A stretch of DNA of 64,000 bases from the NCBI GenBank assembly GCA_020845575.1, contig JADLFL010000036.1, positions 1-64,000 of the forward strand, given 5' to 3'. Shown one piece after another: positions 17,189 to 25,354 of this stretch (the stretch's first letter is position 1; each line of letters starts with the position of its first letter). The notes under the pieces are model-generated. The model worked only from the letters and a program-made list of their open reading frames with translations, did not search any database and was not told the DNA's origin. The DNA comes from Acidobacteriota bacterium (GTDB taxonomy: Bacteria > Acidobacteriota > Vicinamibacteria > Vicinamibacterales > Vicinamibacteraceae). Both the position numbers and the translations under genes were made by a program.

Positions 17189-18439
17189 ATGGCTTTGTCC
17201 GTAGGACTGCTCGGGTTCGGCACCGTCGGTCAGGCCGTTGCCCGCCTTCTGGTCGAACGCGGCGACGGTCTGCTCACCCTCTCGCACATCTTCAACAGGA
17301 ACATTGCCCGCAAGCGCGTGGACTGGATTCCCGATTCGGTGGTCTGGACCGATCGCGTCGACGATGTGTTGGAAGCCAACGTCGACGTGATCGTGGAAGT
17401 GGTCGGTGGCCTGGACCCGGCGCGCGGCTGGCACGAGCGCGCGATCGACGCGGGCCGGCCAATCGTCACGGCCAACAAGCAATTGATCGCCACGCACGGG
17501 CAGGCGCTGCTCACGCGCGCCGCCGCGCGTGGCGTCGAGCTCCTGTTCGAGGCGGCCGTGGGTGGCGGCATCCCCGTCGTCCGCGGGTTGCGCGAAGGCA
17601 TCGCCGCCGACCGCCTCACCACCGTCTCCGGCATCCTCAACGGCACCTGCAACTACATCCTGACGCGCATGGAGTCGGCGGACCTCGCCTTCGACGCGGC
17701 GTTGAAGGAAGCGCAGGAACTCGGGTTCGCCGAGGCCGATCCCACCGACGACCTCGATGGTTACGACGCCCGAGCCAAGCTGTGCATTCTCGCGCGCGTG
17801 GGCCTGGGTCTCGACATCGCGCCGGCCGACGTCCCCTGCGAATCGATCCGCACCATCAGCGACGATGACTTCGTCTACGCGCGACGCCTGCAGGGCACCA
17901 TCAGGCAGGTCTCGCGCGTGTCGATCGCCGACGGCCAGGTGGAAGCGCGCGTCGGTCCGGCCCTCGTGCCGTTGACGTCACCGCTTGCACGCGTGATCGG
18001 CAGTCAGAACCTGATCGTCGCCGGCGGCGCGTACGGCCGCGAGACGACGTTTGCCGGCTACGGCGCCGGCGGCTTCCCCACCGCCGTCGCCATCGTCTCC
18101 GATCTGCTCGCGCTGGCGCGCCGCGCGGGCGGTGCCCCTGCCGTCTGGCCCGCCACCACGGCGCCGGCGTCGGTGACCGACCTGCAGGTGGCGCCGTTCT
18201 ATCTGCGTCTGGTGGTGCGCGATCAGCCGGGCATCATCGCGAGCCTCGCCTCGGTGTTCTCGCGCCACGCGATCAACATCGACGCGGTGTTGCAGGAACC
18301 GGGTGGCAGCAAGGACCGCCTGCCTTTCGTGATCACGCTGGAGTCGTGCTGCACGCGCGCCATGGCTGACGCGTTGCGCGAGATCGAAACGCTGCCCTTC
18401 CACGTCACGCCACCGCTGTGCCTGCCGGTCCTGGCATGA
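17189..18439 (+). CDS. hom: homoserine dehydrogenase
   Basis: Reduces aspartate semialdehyde to homoserine with NAD(P)H, the branch point to threonine and methionine. The 416-residue protein has the dinucleotide-binding GFGTVGQAVA at residues 8-17, the substrate region NGTCNYILTRM, the catalytic EADPTDDLDGYDA with the lysine of RAKL after it, and a C-terminal ACT domain (~ residues 335-410, LRLVVRDQPGIIASLASVFS) for feedback by threonine. It is the first gene of hom-thrB-thrC-lysC; its TGA overlaps the thrB ATG by 4 bp. Confidence 0.96.
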   Translation: MALSVGLLGFGTVGQAVARLLVERGDGLLTLSHIFNRNIARKRVDWIPDSVVWTDRVDDVLEANVDVIVEVVGGLDPARGWHERAIDAGRPIVTANKQLIATHGQALLTRAAARGVELLFEAAVGGGIPVVRGLREGIAADRLTTVSGILNGTCNYILTRMESADLAFDAALKEAQELGFAEADPTDDLDGYDARAKLCILARVGLGLDIAPADVPCESIRTISDDDFVYARRLQGTIRQVSRVSIADGQVEARVGPALVPLTSPLARVIGSQNLIVAGGAYGRETTFAGYGAGGFPTAVAIVSDLLALARRAGGAPAVWPATTAPASVTDLQVAPFYLRLVVRDQPGIIASLASVFSRHAINIDAVLQEPGGSKDRLPFVITLESCCTRAMADALREIETLPFHVTPPLCLPVLA

Positions 18440-19362
18440 ACACGCCGCGTCCACTCGCGTCGATGGCGATCCCGGCGTCGACGTCGAACCTGGGTCCGGG
18501 CTTCGACGCGCTCGGTCTCGCACTCGGGCTGTATCTGCGTGTCGACGTCTCCACGATCGCGCGGGACGGCGGCGGCAAGCTGCGCTGCACGTTCGCCGGC
18601 CCCGTGCCGCCGGGCGACAACCTGATCGTGACCGGATTCCGCGCGCTCTGTGAGGCCCTGCGCGCCAGCGACGTGCCGTCGATCGACGTCCACGTCGCCT
18701 GCGACATCCCGCCGTGCGCGGGCCTCGGGAGCAGCGCCGCCGCGCTCGTGGCCGGCGGGCGCCTCGCCGCGCTCGTGCTGGACGACGTCACCGACCAGGT
18801 GCTGATCGACGTCCTCAGCGCGATCGAAGGTCACCCGGACAATATCGCAGCGTCCGTGCTCGGCGGGCTCGTCGCCGGCTGCGTCGACGCGCGCGGCCAC
18901 GTCAGGGCCATCGCCTCCCACTGGCCGGACGAGGTGCGTCTCGTCGTCGCGACGCCGTCGCTCGCGTTGCCGACAAGGACCGCACGCGCCGTGCTACCGG
19001 AGCACGTGTCGCGACAGGATGCCGTGCACAACGTGCAGCGCGTGGCCCTGCTGATGCAGGCCGTGGCGACAGGACGACTGGACGTGCTGCGAGAGGCCTT
19101 CGCCGATCGCCTGCACCAGCCGTATCGTCTGCGCCTCGTGCCAGGCCTCGCCGAGGTCCTGGCGCTCGACGTTCCCGGCATGCTCGGGGCATTCCTCTCC
19201 GGCGCGGGACCGTCGGTCGCCGTCTGCGTCACCGGCGATCCGGCCCCGGCGCTCGCCGCGCTCCGCCACGTCTACGCGTCGATCGATCCGGATGTCGCCA
19301 TTCGCGTGCTCGACGCACACCAGCCCGCGCGGCAGGTGCCCCTCACCGTATCGCACGGGTAA
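18436..19362 (+). CDS. thrB: homoserine kinase
   Basis: GHMP-family kinase that phosphorylates homoserine with ATP, the fourth step to threonine. The 308-residue protein has the N-terminal motif PASTSNLGPGFDALGLAL, the ATP-binding GHMP motif PPCAGLGSSAAALVAG near residue 95, and the C-terminal GAFLSGAGPSVAV. ATG 18436 overlaps the hom stop (ATGA), preferred over an upstream in-frame ATG at 18418 inside hom. thrC follows after 6 bp. Confidence 0.96.
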   Translation: MNTPRPLASMAIPASTSNLGPGFDALGLALGLYLRVDVSTIARDGGGKLRCTFAGPVPPGDNLIVTGFRALCEALRASDVPSIDVHVACDIPPCAGLGSSAAALVAGGRLAALVLDDVTDQVLIDVLSAIEGHPDNIAASVLGGLVAGCVDARGHVRAIASHWPDEVRLVVATPSLALPTRTARAVLPEHVSRQDAVHNVQRVALLMQAVATGRLDVLREAFADRLHQPYRLRLVPGLAEVLALDVPGMLGAFLSGAGPSVAVCVTGDPAPALAALRHVYASIDPDVAIRVLDAHQPARQVPLTVSHG

Positions 19363-19368
19363 GGAACC

Positions 19369-20631
19369 ATGAACGTGTCAACACTCATCGGCCTGCAATG
19401 CCACGTGTGCCACACCGCATTCCCCGCGGAAGCCACCTACGTCTGCGATCAATGCTTCGGCCCACTGGAGCCGGTGTACGACTACGACAAGGCCCGCGCC
19501 ACGTTCACGCGCGAGACGATCGCGTCGCGCCCGCGCAACATGTGGCGCTACCGCGAACTCCTGCCCATCACGGGCGAACCGAAGACGGGTTTCGGTTCCG
19601 GCTTCACGCCACTGACTCCCGCACCCCGCCTCGCCGAGCGGCTCGGCGTGCGCGAGCTGTACGTGAAGGATGACGGCGTCAACCACCCGACGCTCTCGTA
19701 CAAGGACCGCGTGGTGTCGGTGGCCGCCACCCGCGCGATCGAGCTCGGGTTCACGACGTTCGCCTGCGCGTCGACGGGCAACCTGGGCAACAGCGTCGCC
19801 GCGCACGCGGCACGCCTCGGGCTCCGCTGCTTCGTGTTCATCCCCGACGACCTCGAGCCCTACAAGGTGCTCGGCTCGGCGATCTACCACCCCACGCTCC
19901 TCGCCGTGCGCGGCAACTACGACGATGTGAACCGGTTGTGCTCGCAGGTGGCCGACAAGCACGGATGGGGCTTTGCCAACATCAACCTGCGCAGCTACTA
20001 CGCCGAGGGCGCCAAGACGATGGGCTTCGAGATCGTCGAGCAGCTCGGATGGCGCTTCCCGCAGCACGTAATCACACCCGTGGCGGGTGGAACGCTCCTC
20101 CCGCGCGTGTTTCGCGGCTTCAGGGAGATGCACCGGCTCGGGCTCGGTGAGGGGGACCTGCCGCGCATGTACGGGGCGCAGGCGGAGGGCTCCGCGCCCG
20201 TGGTGCGAGCCCTGCACCAGGAACTCGACTACCCCGATCCGGTGAAGCCGGACACGATCGCCAAATCGATCGCCATCGGCAATCCGGCCGATGGCTTCCA
20301 GGTGCTGGAGGTGCTCCGTGAGTCGGGCGGATGGGGCGAGATGGCCACCGACAAGGAGATTCTCGACGGCATCGACCTGCTGGCCGAAACCGAAGGTATC
20401 TTCACCGAGCCCGCCGGCGGAACCACGGTGGCCGTCACGCGCAAGTTGATTGCCGCCGGCCGCATCCCGCGCAACGAATCCATTGTCGTCTGCATCACGG
20501 GCAACGGCTACAAGACGGCGGACATCATGGCGGACCGCGTGGCAAAGGCTGTGCCGATCACCCGCTCGCTCGCCGATGTGGACGCCTACCTGGCGGGCTC
20601 GCAGGCCGCCGCGGCCGAGGGGCGTGCATGA
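19369..20631 (+). CDS. thrC: threonine synthase with N-terminal zinc-ribbon motif
   Basis: PLP enzyme converting O-phosphohomoserine to threonine. The 420-residue protein begins with a rubredoxin-like CxxC pair set, Cys11/Cys14 and Cys26/Cys29 (CHVC and CDQC), a feature of the archaeal/plant-type class of threonine synthases. The PLP lysine is Lys112 in SYKDRVVSVAA, with the phosphate-binding region later (VAGGTLL). The gene is flanked by thrB (6 bp) and lysC (4-bp ATGA overlap), so the whole pathway from aspartate kinase through threonine, except asd, is in one transcript. Confidence 0.95.
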   Translation: MNVSTLIGLQCHVCHTAFPAEATYVCDQCFGPLEPVYDYDKARATFTRETIASRPRNMWRYRELLPITGEPKTGFGSGFTPLTPAPRLAERLGVRELYVKDDGVNHPTLSYKDRVVSVAATRAIELGFTTFACASTGNLGNSVAAHAARLGLRCFVFIPDDLEPYKVLGSAIYHPTLLAVRGNYDDVNRLCSQVADKHGWGFANINLRSYYAEGAKTMGFEIVEQLGWRFPQHVITPVAGGTLLPRVFRGFREMHRLGLGEGDLPRMYGAQAEGSAPVVRALHQELDYPDPVKPDTIAKSIAIGNPADGFQVLEVLRESGGWGEMATDKEILDGIDLLAETEGIFTEPAGGTTVAVTRKLIAAGRIPRNESIVVCITGNGYKTADIMADRVAKAVPITRSLADVDAYLAGSQAAAAEGRA

Positions 20632-21950
20632 GCCGCTTCGAACGCGCGAACCTGCTGGTGCAGAAGTACGGCGGCAGTTCGGTCGCCACGCCGGACCACA
20701 TCCGGAACGTTGCCGACCGCATCATTGCGTGTCAGCGTGAGGCGCGCCACATGGTGGTGGCGGTCTCCGCCATGGGCAAGACGACCGATCAGCTCATCTC
20801 GATGGCCGGCCAGGTGTCGGACAAGCCCGGCGGACGCGAAATGGATCAGCTCCTCGCATGCGGCGAAACCATTGCCGTATCACTGCTCGGGCTCGCTCTG
20901 CAAGCGCGTGGCGTGCCGGCCGTGTCACTGACAGCCGCGCAGTGCGGCATCCGGACCGATGGCTCCTTCAACAAGGCCCGCATCGCGCGCGTGGAGACCG
21001 GCCGTCTGGTCCACGAGCTCGAGAGCGGACGCGTGGTGATCGTCGCGGGCTTCCAGGGCGTCACGCGGGATCACGAGATCACGACGCTCGGACGCGGCGG
21101 CGGCGACATCACGGGCGCGGCGCTCGCTGCTGCGCTGCAGGCGCCCGTCTGCGAAATCTGCACGGACGTCGACGGCGTCTACACCGCCGACCCGAACGTG
21201 GTGGACACCGCGCGGCTGGTACCGGAGATGAGTTACGAGGCGGCGATCGAACTCGCCGCGAGTGGCGCCAAGGTGCTGCACCCGCGCGCTGCCGAGATCT
21301 GCATGCAGTACGACGTGCCCATCCACGTGCGGTCGACGTTCCATCGCCGCCAGGGCACCTGGATTCGCGGAGGAGTGATGGAAGACGCAGCGGTGGTGGG
21401 CATCACGTCGGACAAGAAGATCGCCAAGGTCACGCTGCTGGACGTGCGTGACGAGCCCGGCCTCGCGGCGGCCATTTTCCGCGACCTCGCCCGCGAGGAC
21501 GTCAACGTGCGCCTGATCATCCAGGCCGCCGCCAGTCACGATCGCAATCGCATCACGTTCGTCACCGACAACGATCAGGTGGATCGCATCAAGGAACTCG
21601 AACGTGCATGGCGCAAGCGCCGGATCGTCGGCCAAGTGGACGTGGACGTCGAGGTGGCCAAGATCGCGATCGTCGGCTCGCGCATCGCGTCCACGCCAGG
21701 ACTGGCGGCGCGAATGTTCACCGCCCTTGCCAAGGTCGGCGTGAACATCGACTGCATCAGCACCTCGGAGATGAAGGTGAGCTGCGTCATCGGTCGCGCG
21801 GATCTCGACCCGGCCGTACGCGCCGTACACGCGGAGTTCTTCGGCACGGCACGCGCAACCGCGCGCCGCTCCACCACCGCGCCCGTGCGCAAGGCCGTGA
21901 AGCGCGCGGCGACGACGAAGACGGCTACTTCCGCTCGTCGGGTGTCTTGA
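20628..21950 (+). CDS. lysC: aspartate kinase with basic C-terminal tail
   Basis: Phosphorylates aspartate at the entry to the aspartate-family amino acids. The 440-residue protein starts with the kinase motif LVQKYGGSSVA (residues 9-19), then the substrate segment GRGGGDITGAALAAALQA, and two ACT domains (~ residues 265-405) that would bind the allosteric effector (lysine and/or threonine). After the ACT domains a ~35-residue Arg/Lys/Ala/Thr tail (VRKAVKRAATTKTA) extends beyond the family's usual end. The ATG is fused to the thrC stop. The last 26 bp overlap the convergent VWA gene, so the tail may be a late 3' extension. Confidence 0.95.
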   Translation: MSRFERANLLVQKYGGSSVATPDHIRNVADRIIACQREARHMVVAVSAMGKTTDQLISMAGQVSDKPGGREMDQLLACGETIAVSLLGLALQARGVPAVSLTAAQCGIRTDGSFNKARIARVETGRLVHELESGRVVIVAGFQGVTRDHEITTLGRGGGDITGAALAAALQAPVCEICTDVDGVYTADPNVVDTARLVPEMSYEAAIELAASGAKVLHPRAAEICMQYDVPIHVRSTFHRRQGTWIRGGVMEDAAVVGITSDKKIAKVTLLDVRDEPGLAAAIFRDLAREDVNVRLIIQAAASHDRNRITFVTDNDQVDRIKELERAWRKRRIVGQVDVDVEVAKIAIVGSRIASTPGLAARMFTALAKVGVNIDCISTSEMKVSCVIGRADLDPAVRAVHAEFFGTARATARRSTTAPVRKAVKRAATTKTATSARRVS

Positions 21951-23193
21951 GGGCGTAGCCCTTGCGCGCCCACACGCTCACGTTCTGGCGCGTCACCTTC
22001 ACCTCGATCTGACGACGCTTGCGCGTGGGATCGGGGTTGCTCGAGTAGTACCCGAGCACGTAGTAGTCGCTCGTCTCCGCGTCGATGCGCTTGAGCGACT
22101 TGACGAAGTCGTTCTGGTTGACCACGGCCATGCCGCCGGTTTCCTCGGCGAGCACGCGCAGGCTGTCCTGCGTCTTGCGCACGTGGTTGCCCCACTCCGA
22201 CATGTCGACCTCATCGTCCATCTCGGGACCGCCGACAAGTCCGCGCGGGTCGATGGTGTACACCGTCGTGTTCGCGCGGTTGGCGGCGCGCGTCAGGTCC
22301 GCCAGTTCGCGCGCGAGATCGGCATCGGCGAACTGCTGCCCCTGACGATTGGTCACGGCAGCCGGGTCGCGCGGGTCCATGCCGGTCTGGTTGTACCCGT
22401 ACATCGCGTCGCGCTGGAGCCGTCCCTGCGGAAACGGATCGAAGTCGTAACCGTTGCTCACGAAGATGAGGGCCTTGCGGCGGTTCTGCACCTTCTCGAG
22501 ATCGCGCACCAGGTCGAACGCGGTGCTGAAGGCTACGTGCGCGCGATAACGCAGTTCCTGGTTGCCCTGCGATCCGCCGCCGGGCTGCTCGAGGATGTCC
22601 TTCGGCTTCAGGCCGCTCCCGCTGATCTTCTTGATCGACTCGTCGAGGCGCTTGCGGTCGTAGGTGAGATCGACAGAAATCGACGAAGGGCCCGTCGACA
22701 CGATCCCGAACATGTCACCGTCGTGAATCAGCTCGGTCGAGATCTTCTTGAACAGGTCACGAATGCGCGGCGTGTTCCGGAAGTCGAGATGGAGGTCGTC
22801 GACAAACAGCAGGAAGATGCGGCCCGCGGCGTCGTTGACCGGACGCGGCGGGGGAAGCACCATTCCCTCCTCCACCGGTGCCGGAGGCGGTGCGGCGAGA
22901 TTGAAATAGCGGCCGCCGTGTACCAACGTGAGCGAGGCCACCGTCTGCGTCACGCCATCTTCGAGGACGACGAACTCCTCTTTCTTCAGGTCGGCGAGGA
23001 ACTGCCCCGCATTGTCGCGCGGGATCACGTCCGTGCTCACAAGACTCGTGACTGTCGTGAAGTCGGGCCGCGATGGCTGTCGGGCGTCGGTGGCGGGTGC
23101 CGCCGGCGCCGGGGCCTGCTGCGCCGTCAGCGTGACAACGCCACACACCGCCATCATGGCCAGCCACCCGAGAGAGCTCACTCGTACAGACAT
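21925..23193 (-). CDS. exported VWA-domain protein, acidobacterial type
   Basis: A 422-residue secreted or periplasmic protein with a signal peptide (core SLGWLAMMAVCGVVTLTAQ) and a von Willebrand factor A-like fold of the kind called VWFA-related acidobacterial domain. Family-like blocks are VPRDNAGQFLADLKKEEF-type sequence, VLEDGVTQTVASLTLV, LLFVDDLHLDF, NRRKALIFVSNGYD and YYVLGYYSSNPDPTRKRRQIEVKV near the C-terminus. The metal-ion site is degenerate (VDD in place of DxSxS). The function is unknown; such genes are highly expanded in Acidobacteriota. It overlaps the 3' end of lysC by 26 bp and is third in a minus-strand operon with a 1-bp overlap to the gene before it. Confidence 0.85.
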   Translation of the reverse strand: MSVRVSSLGWLAMMAVCGVVTLTAQQAPAPAAPATDARQPSRPDFTTVTSLVSTDVIPRDNAGQFLADLKKEEFVVLEDGVTQTVASLTLVHGGRYFNLAAPPPAPVEEGMVLPPPRPVNDAAGRIFLLFVDDLHLDFRNTPRIRDLFKKISTELIHDGDMFGIVSTGPSSISVDLTYDRKRLDESIKKISGSGLKPKDILEQPGGGSQGNQELRYRAHVAFSTAFDLVRDLEKVQNRRKALIFVSNGYDFDPFPQGRLQRDAMYGYNQTGMDPRDPAAVTNRQGQQFADADLARELADLTRAANRANTTVYTIDPRGLVGGPEMDDEVDMSEWGNHVRKTQDSLRVLAEETGGMAVVNQNDFVKSLKRIDAETSDYYVLGYYSSNPDPTRKRRQIEVKVTRQNVSVWARKGYALKTPDERK

Positions 23194-23654
23194 CAGTCGA
23201 TTATAGGAGGCACCGCCGACTGGGGTACGGAAGTGGCGGCATCCGGGGCCGACCGACGCTGCCCCTGTTCGCCGCCCGACGCCGATGTACCACGCCGTCG
23301 CCTTCGTTTCCCGGTCCCCGCCTTTTCACCTGGTACCTCTGACGGCTGAGGCCGGCGCTCGGTCTTGGCGGCCGGACGCGGCCGGCGGGCCTGTCCGTCG
23401 ACGACCGGTGGGAGCCGTCGCTGCTCCACGTCCTCGAGAAGCGCCGGCCAATCGAACTGGATGTCCGGATAGCGCTGGTCGAGCGCGCGCCGTGTCTGTG
23501 GGTCGAGCGCCTGGCGGCCGAACGCAAGTCCCTGGGGCGCCGCACAGAAGTAGATCACCCGCAGGCGCGACTCGCCGCGGCCGTCTGGGCGATGCTGGAG
23601 CAGGTAGAGCGTGTCGACGCCGCGCTTGTCCCGGGCCAGTCGAATGAGCGGCAC
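23193..23654 (-). CDS. small protein of unknown function with basic, disordered C-terminus
   Basis: I do not recognise this 153-residue protein. The GTG start at 23654 follows AGGA, which overlaps the stop of the upstream gene. Residues 1-~75 look folded (RLARDKRGVDTLYLLQHRPD, VIYFCAAPQGLAFGR, ALDQRYPDIQFDWPALLEDV); the remainder is rich in Arg, Pro and Lys (KRRRRRG) and probably disordered. It is the middle gene of an operon: 12 bp after the PD-(D/E)xK/H1-like gene and overlapping the VWA gene by 1 bp. The basic tail matches its upstream partner in character, suggesting a shared ligand such as nucleic acid. Confidence 0.65.
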   Translation of the reverse strand: MPLIRLARDKRGVDTLYLLQHRPDGRGESRLRVIYFCAAPQGLAFGRQALDPQTRRALDQRYPDIQFDWPALLEDVEQRRLPPVVDGQARRPRPAAKTERRPQPSEVPGEKAGTGKRRRRRGTSASGGEQGQRRSAPDAATSVPQSAVPPIID

Positions 23655-23666
23655 GACTGTCGCGTC

Positions 23667-25166
23667 CTACTTCCGCTTCGGCTTGCCGGCCGATGGGCGT
23701 GCGGAGCGGGACGGACTGGCCGCCGCCGCGCGTCCAGCCGACGCGTGACGCGCGGCCGGACGTGCCGTCTTCCTGGAGGACACGGGCGGCCTCGCCGCCC
23801 GACTGGCCGACGCCGTCGCCGGGCGCGACGCGGCTGCACGTGTGGCACGCGCCGGCACCTTGGCGGCGCGCACGGGCGCCTTCGCCTGGCGCGTGACCTT
23901 GGCGGGTCGCCGCGCAGCGGCAACCTTGACCGCCGGCTTCTTGGTCGCCGGCCGCGCCGACTTGCCGGCCTTGTTCGCCTTGGACGCCTTCGCGGGAGCC
24001 GCCTTCTTCCGCGCTGTCTTCCCACGCGCTGGCGCGGCAGCCTTCACGACTTTCGCAGTCGTCGCGGCCTTCCCGGCCTTCCCGGCCTTCGCCTTCACAG
24101 GCGCGGCAGCCTTGGCGACCGTCTTCGACTTCGAGGCGGCCGGCTTGGTCGCCACGCCCTTGACCGGGGCAGCCTTCGCCGGCGCCTTTGCGCCAGCCGG
24201 CCGGGGAACGGCCTTCGGGGCTGGAACCACTGCCTTCGCAGGTGCCGGGGAGACCTTCGCGCCAGCCCGCCTCGGAACAGCGGCCTTACCCGCCGCTGCC
24301 CTGGACGTCGCGGCGTTGGCAGGTGCCGCGACGGCTGGCGGTGCAGGTGCTGGGGCCGTCGCCGGAACCGCCACGGGAGCTGCCGCCTTGGCCGCCGCCA
24401 CCTTGGCGGCCGCGGCCTTCACGGCAGCAACGGCAGCGCTCGTGGCGGCGCTCGGCGTCGTCGCTGGCGGAGCAGCCGCGGGCTTTGGCGCAGCCGCAGC
24501 CTTGGCCTTGGACGCCTTCGGCTTCGCGAGTTTGGTCTTGAGTGGCGGCAAACGGAGCGGTTCGGCCGCCGCGGCAGCCGCCGCCTCGGCGATCGCCCGC
24601 CGGCTGTCGATCGGCGACATTTCCTCGCGGCGCGGATTCAGGATGGCCGACTCGACGGCCGCCTCGATGTCGCTGGCCCGGCGCGTCTTGATGGAAACGA
24701 TCTCGACCAGCGGGGCTGCCCCCCGCGCGCCGGGTTGGGAGGGATCCACGTGGACACGCTCCAGCCGGATTTGCTCACCGCTCAGTGATGCGTAGGACCA
24801 GATTTCGGCGGGGGCGATCGAGTGTTGGGCGCACAACCGTCGCGCCGCATCCACGGCGGCAACCGGGACGTAGAGCTTGAACTGGGCGCGAGCCTTGGCA
24901 AACAGCACCCACTGGTACATCGCCTCGAGGTTGTTGACCGACTCGGCCGTCTCGACCTCGAGAATGGCGACGGGCTTACGCGCAGCGTCGTTGGAGGACA
25001 GGATCAGATCCGGGTACGCCTGGCCGGTGCCCGTCTTGATCGGCACCTTCCGCTCGTCGCCGACATTCGCTTCGACGACGAAACGTTCGCCAAACGCGAC
25101 TTCCAGGGCCCGGATGACCCGGTCGTGCTCGAATTGTTCGCGTACCGGACGGATGAGAATCGCCAC
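23667..25166 (-). CDS. PD-(D/E)xK-like domain fused to a long histone H1-like tail
   Basis: A 499-residue two-part protein. Residues 1-~200 look like a restriction-endonuclease-type fold: EHDRVIRALEVAFGERF, then GQAYPDLIL (Pro52-Asp53) and AILEVET (Glu70, Glu72), spaced as in PD-(D/E)xK nucleases, although the usual lysine of ExK is not evident. Residues ~205-499 are almost only Lys, Ala, Pro, Arg and Thr (KAAAAPKPAAAPP, VKAAAPARGKTARKK, ATKKPAVKVAAARR), like eukaryotic H1 tails and bacterial AlgP/Hc1. GTG 25166 is chosen because GGAGG lies 4 bp upstream; a GTG at 25256 would add 30 Arg/Gly-rich residues. DNA binding is inferred; whether the domain cleaves is not known. It heads a three-gene operon. 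Confidence 0.7.
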   Translation of the reverse strand: MAILIRPVREQFEHDRVIRALEVAFGERFVVEANVGDERKVPIKTGTGQAYPDLILSSNDAARKPVAILEVETAESVNNLEAMYQWVLFAKARAQFKLYVPVAAVDAARRLCAQHSIAPAEIWSYASLSGEQIRLERVHVDPSQPGARGAAPLVEIVSIKTRRASDIEAAVESAILNPRREEMSPIDSRRAIAEAAAAAAAEPLRLPPLKTKLAKPKASKAKAAAAPKPAAAPPATTPSAATSAAVAAVKAAAAKVAAAKAAAPVAVPATAPAPAPPAVAAPANAATSRAAAGKAAVPRRAGAKVSPAPAKAVVPAPKAVPRPAGAKAPAKAAPVKGVATKPAASKSKTVAKAAAPVKAKAGKAGKAATTAKVVKAAAPARGKTARKKAAPAKASKANKAGKSARPATKKPAVKVAAARRPAKVTRQAKAPVRAAKVPARATRAAASRPATASASRAARPPVSSRKTARPAARHASAGRAAAASPSRSARPSAGKPKRK

Positions 25167-25354
25167 ACGGCCTCCGCGGCCCCTGACGGGCGCCTGCCCG
25201 CCCTCGCGCCTGCCACGCGACGGCAAACGCGGAATGCTAGCATGATATGTAACCACTTGCCAGCGCGTCGTGCGCGGCGGGCCCTATTCTGCCACAGGCC
25301 GACCGGACTTTCTAACATCCTGTTTTCAAGCCACTTAGCGCACTCCACTCGACC

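Noticed and set aside
23592-24795. Long plus-strand open frames (Ala/Gly/Thr- or Arg/Gly-rich) opposite the H1-like tail
   Set aside because: They are the complement of the low-complexity Lys/Ala codons. The minus-strand frame has a recognisable N-terminal domain, a GGAGG-led GTG start and an operon context.
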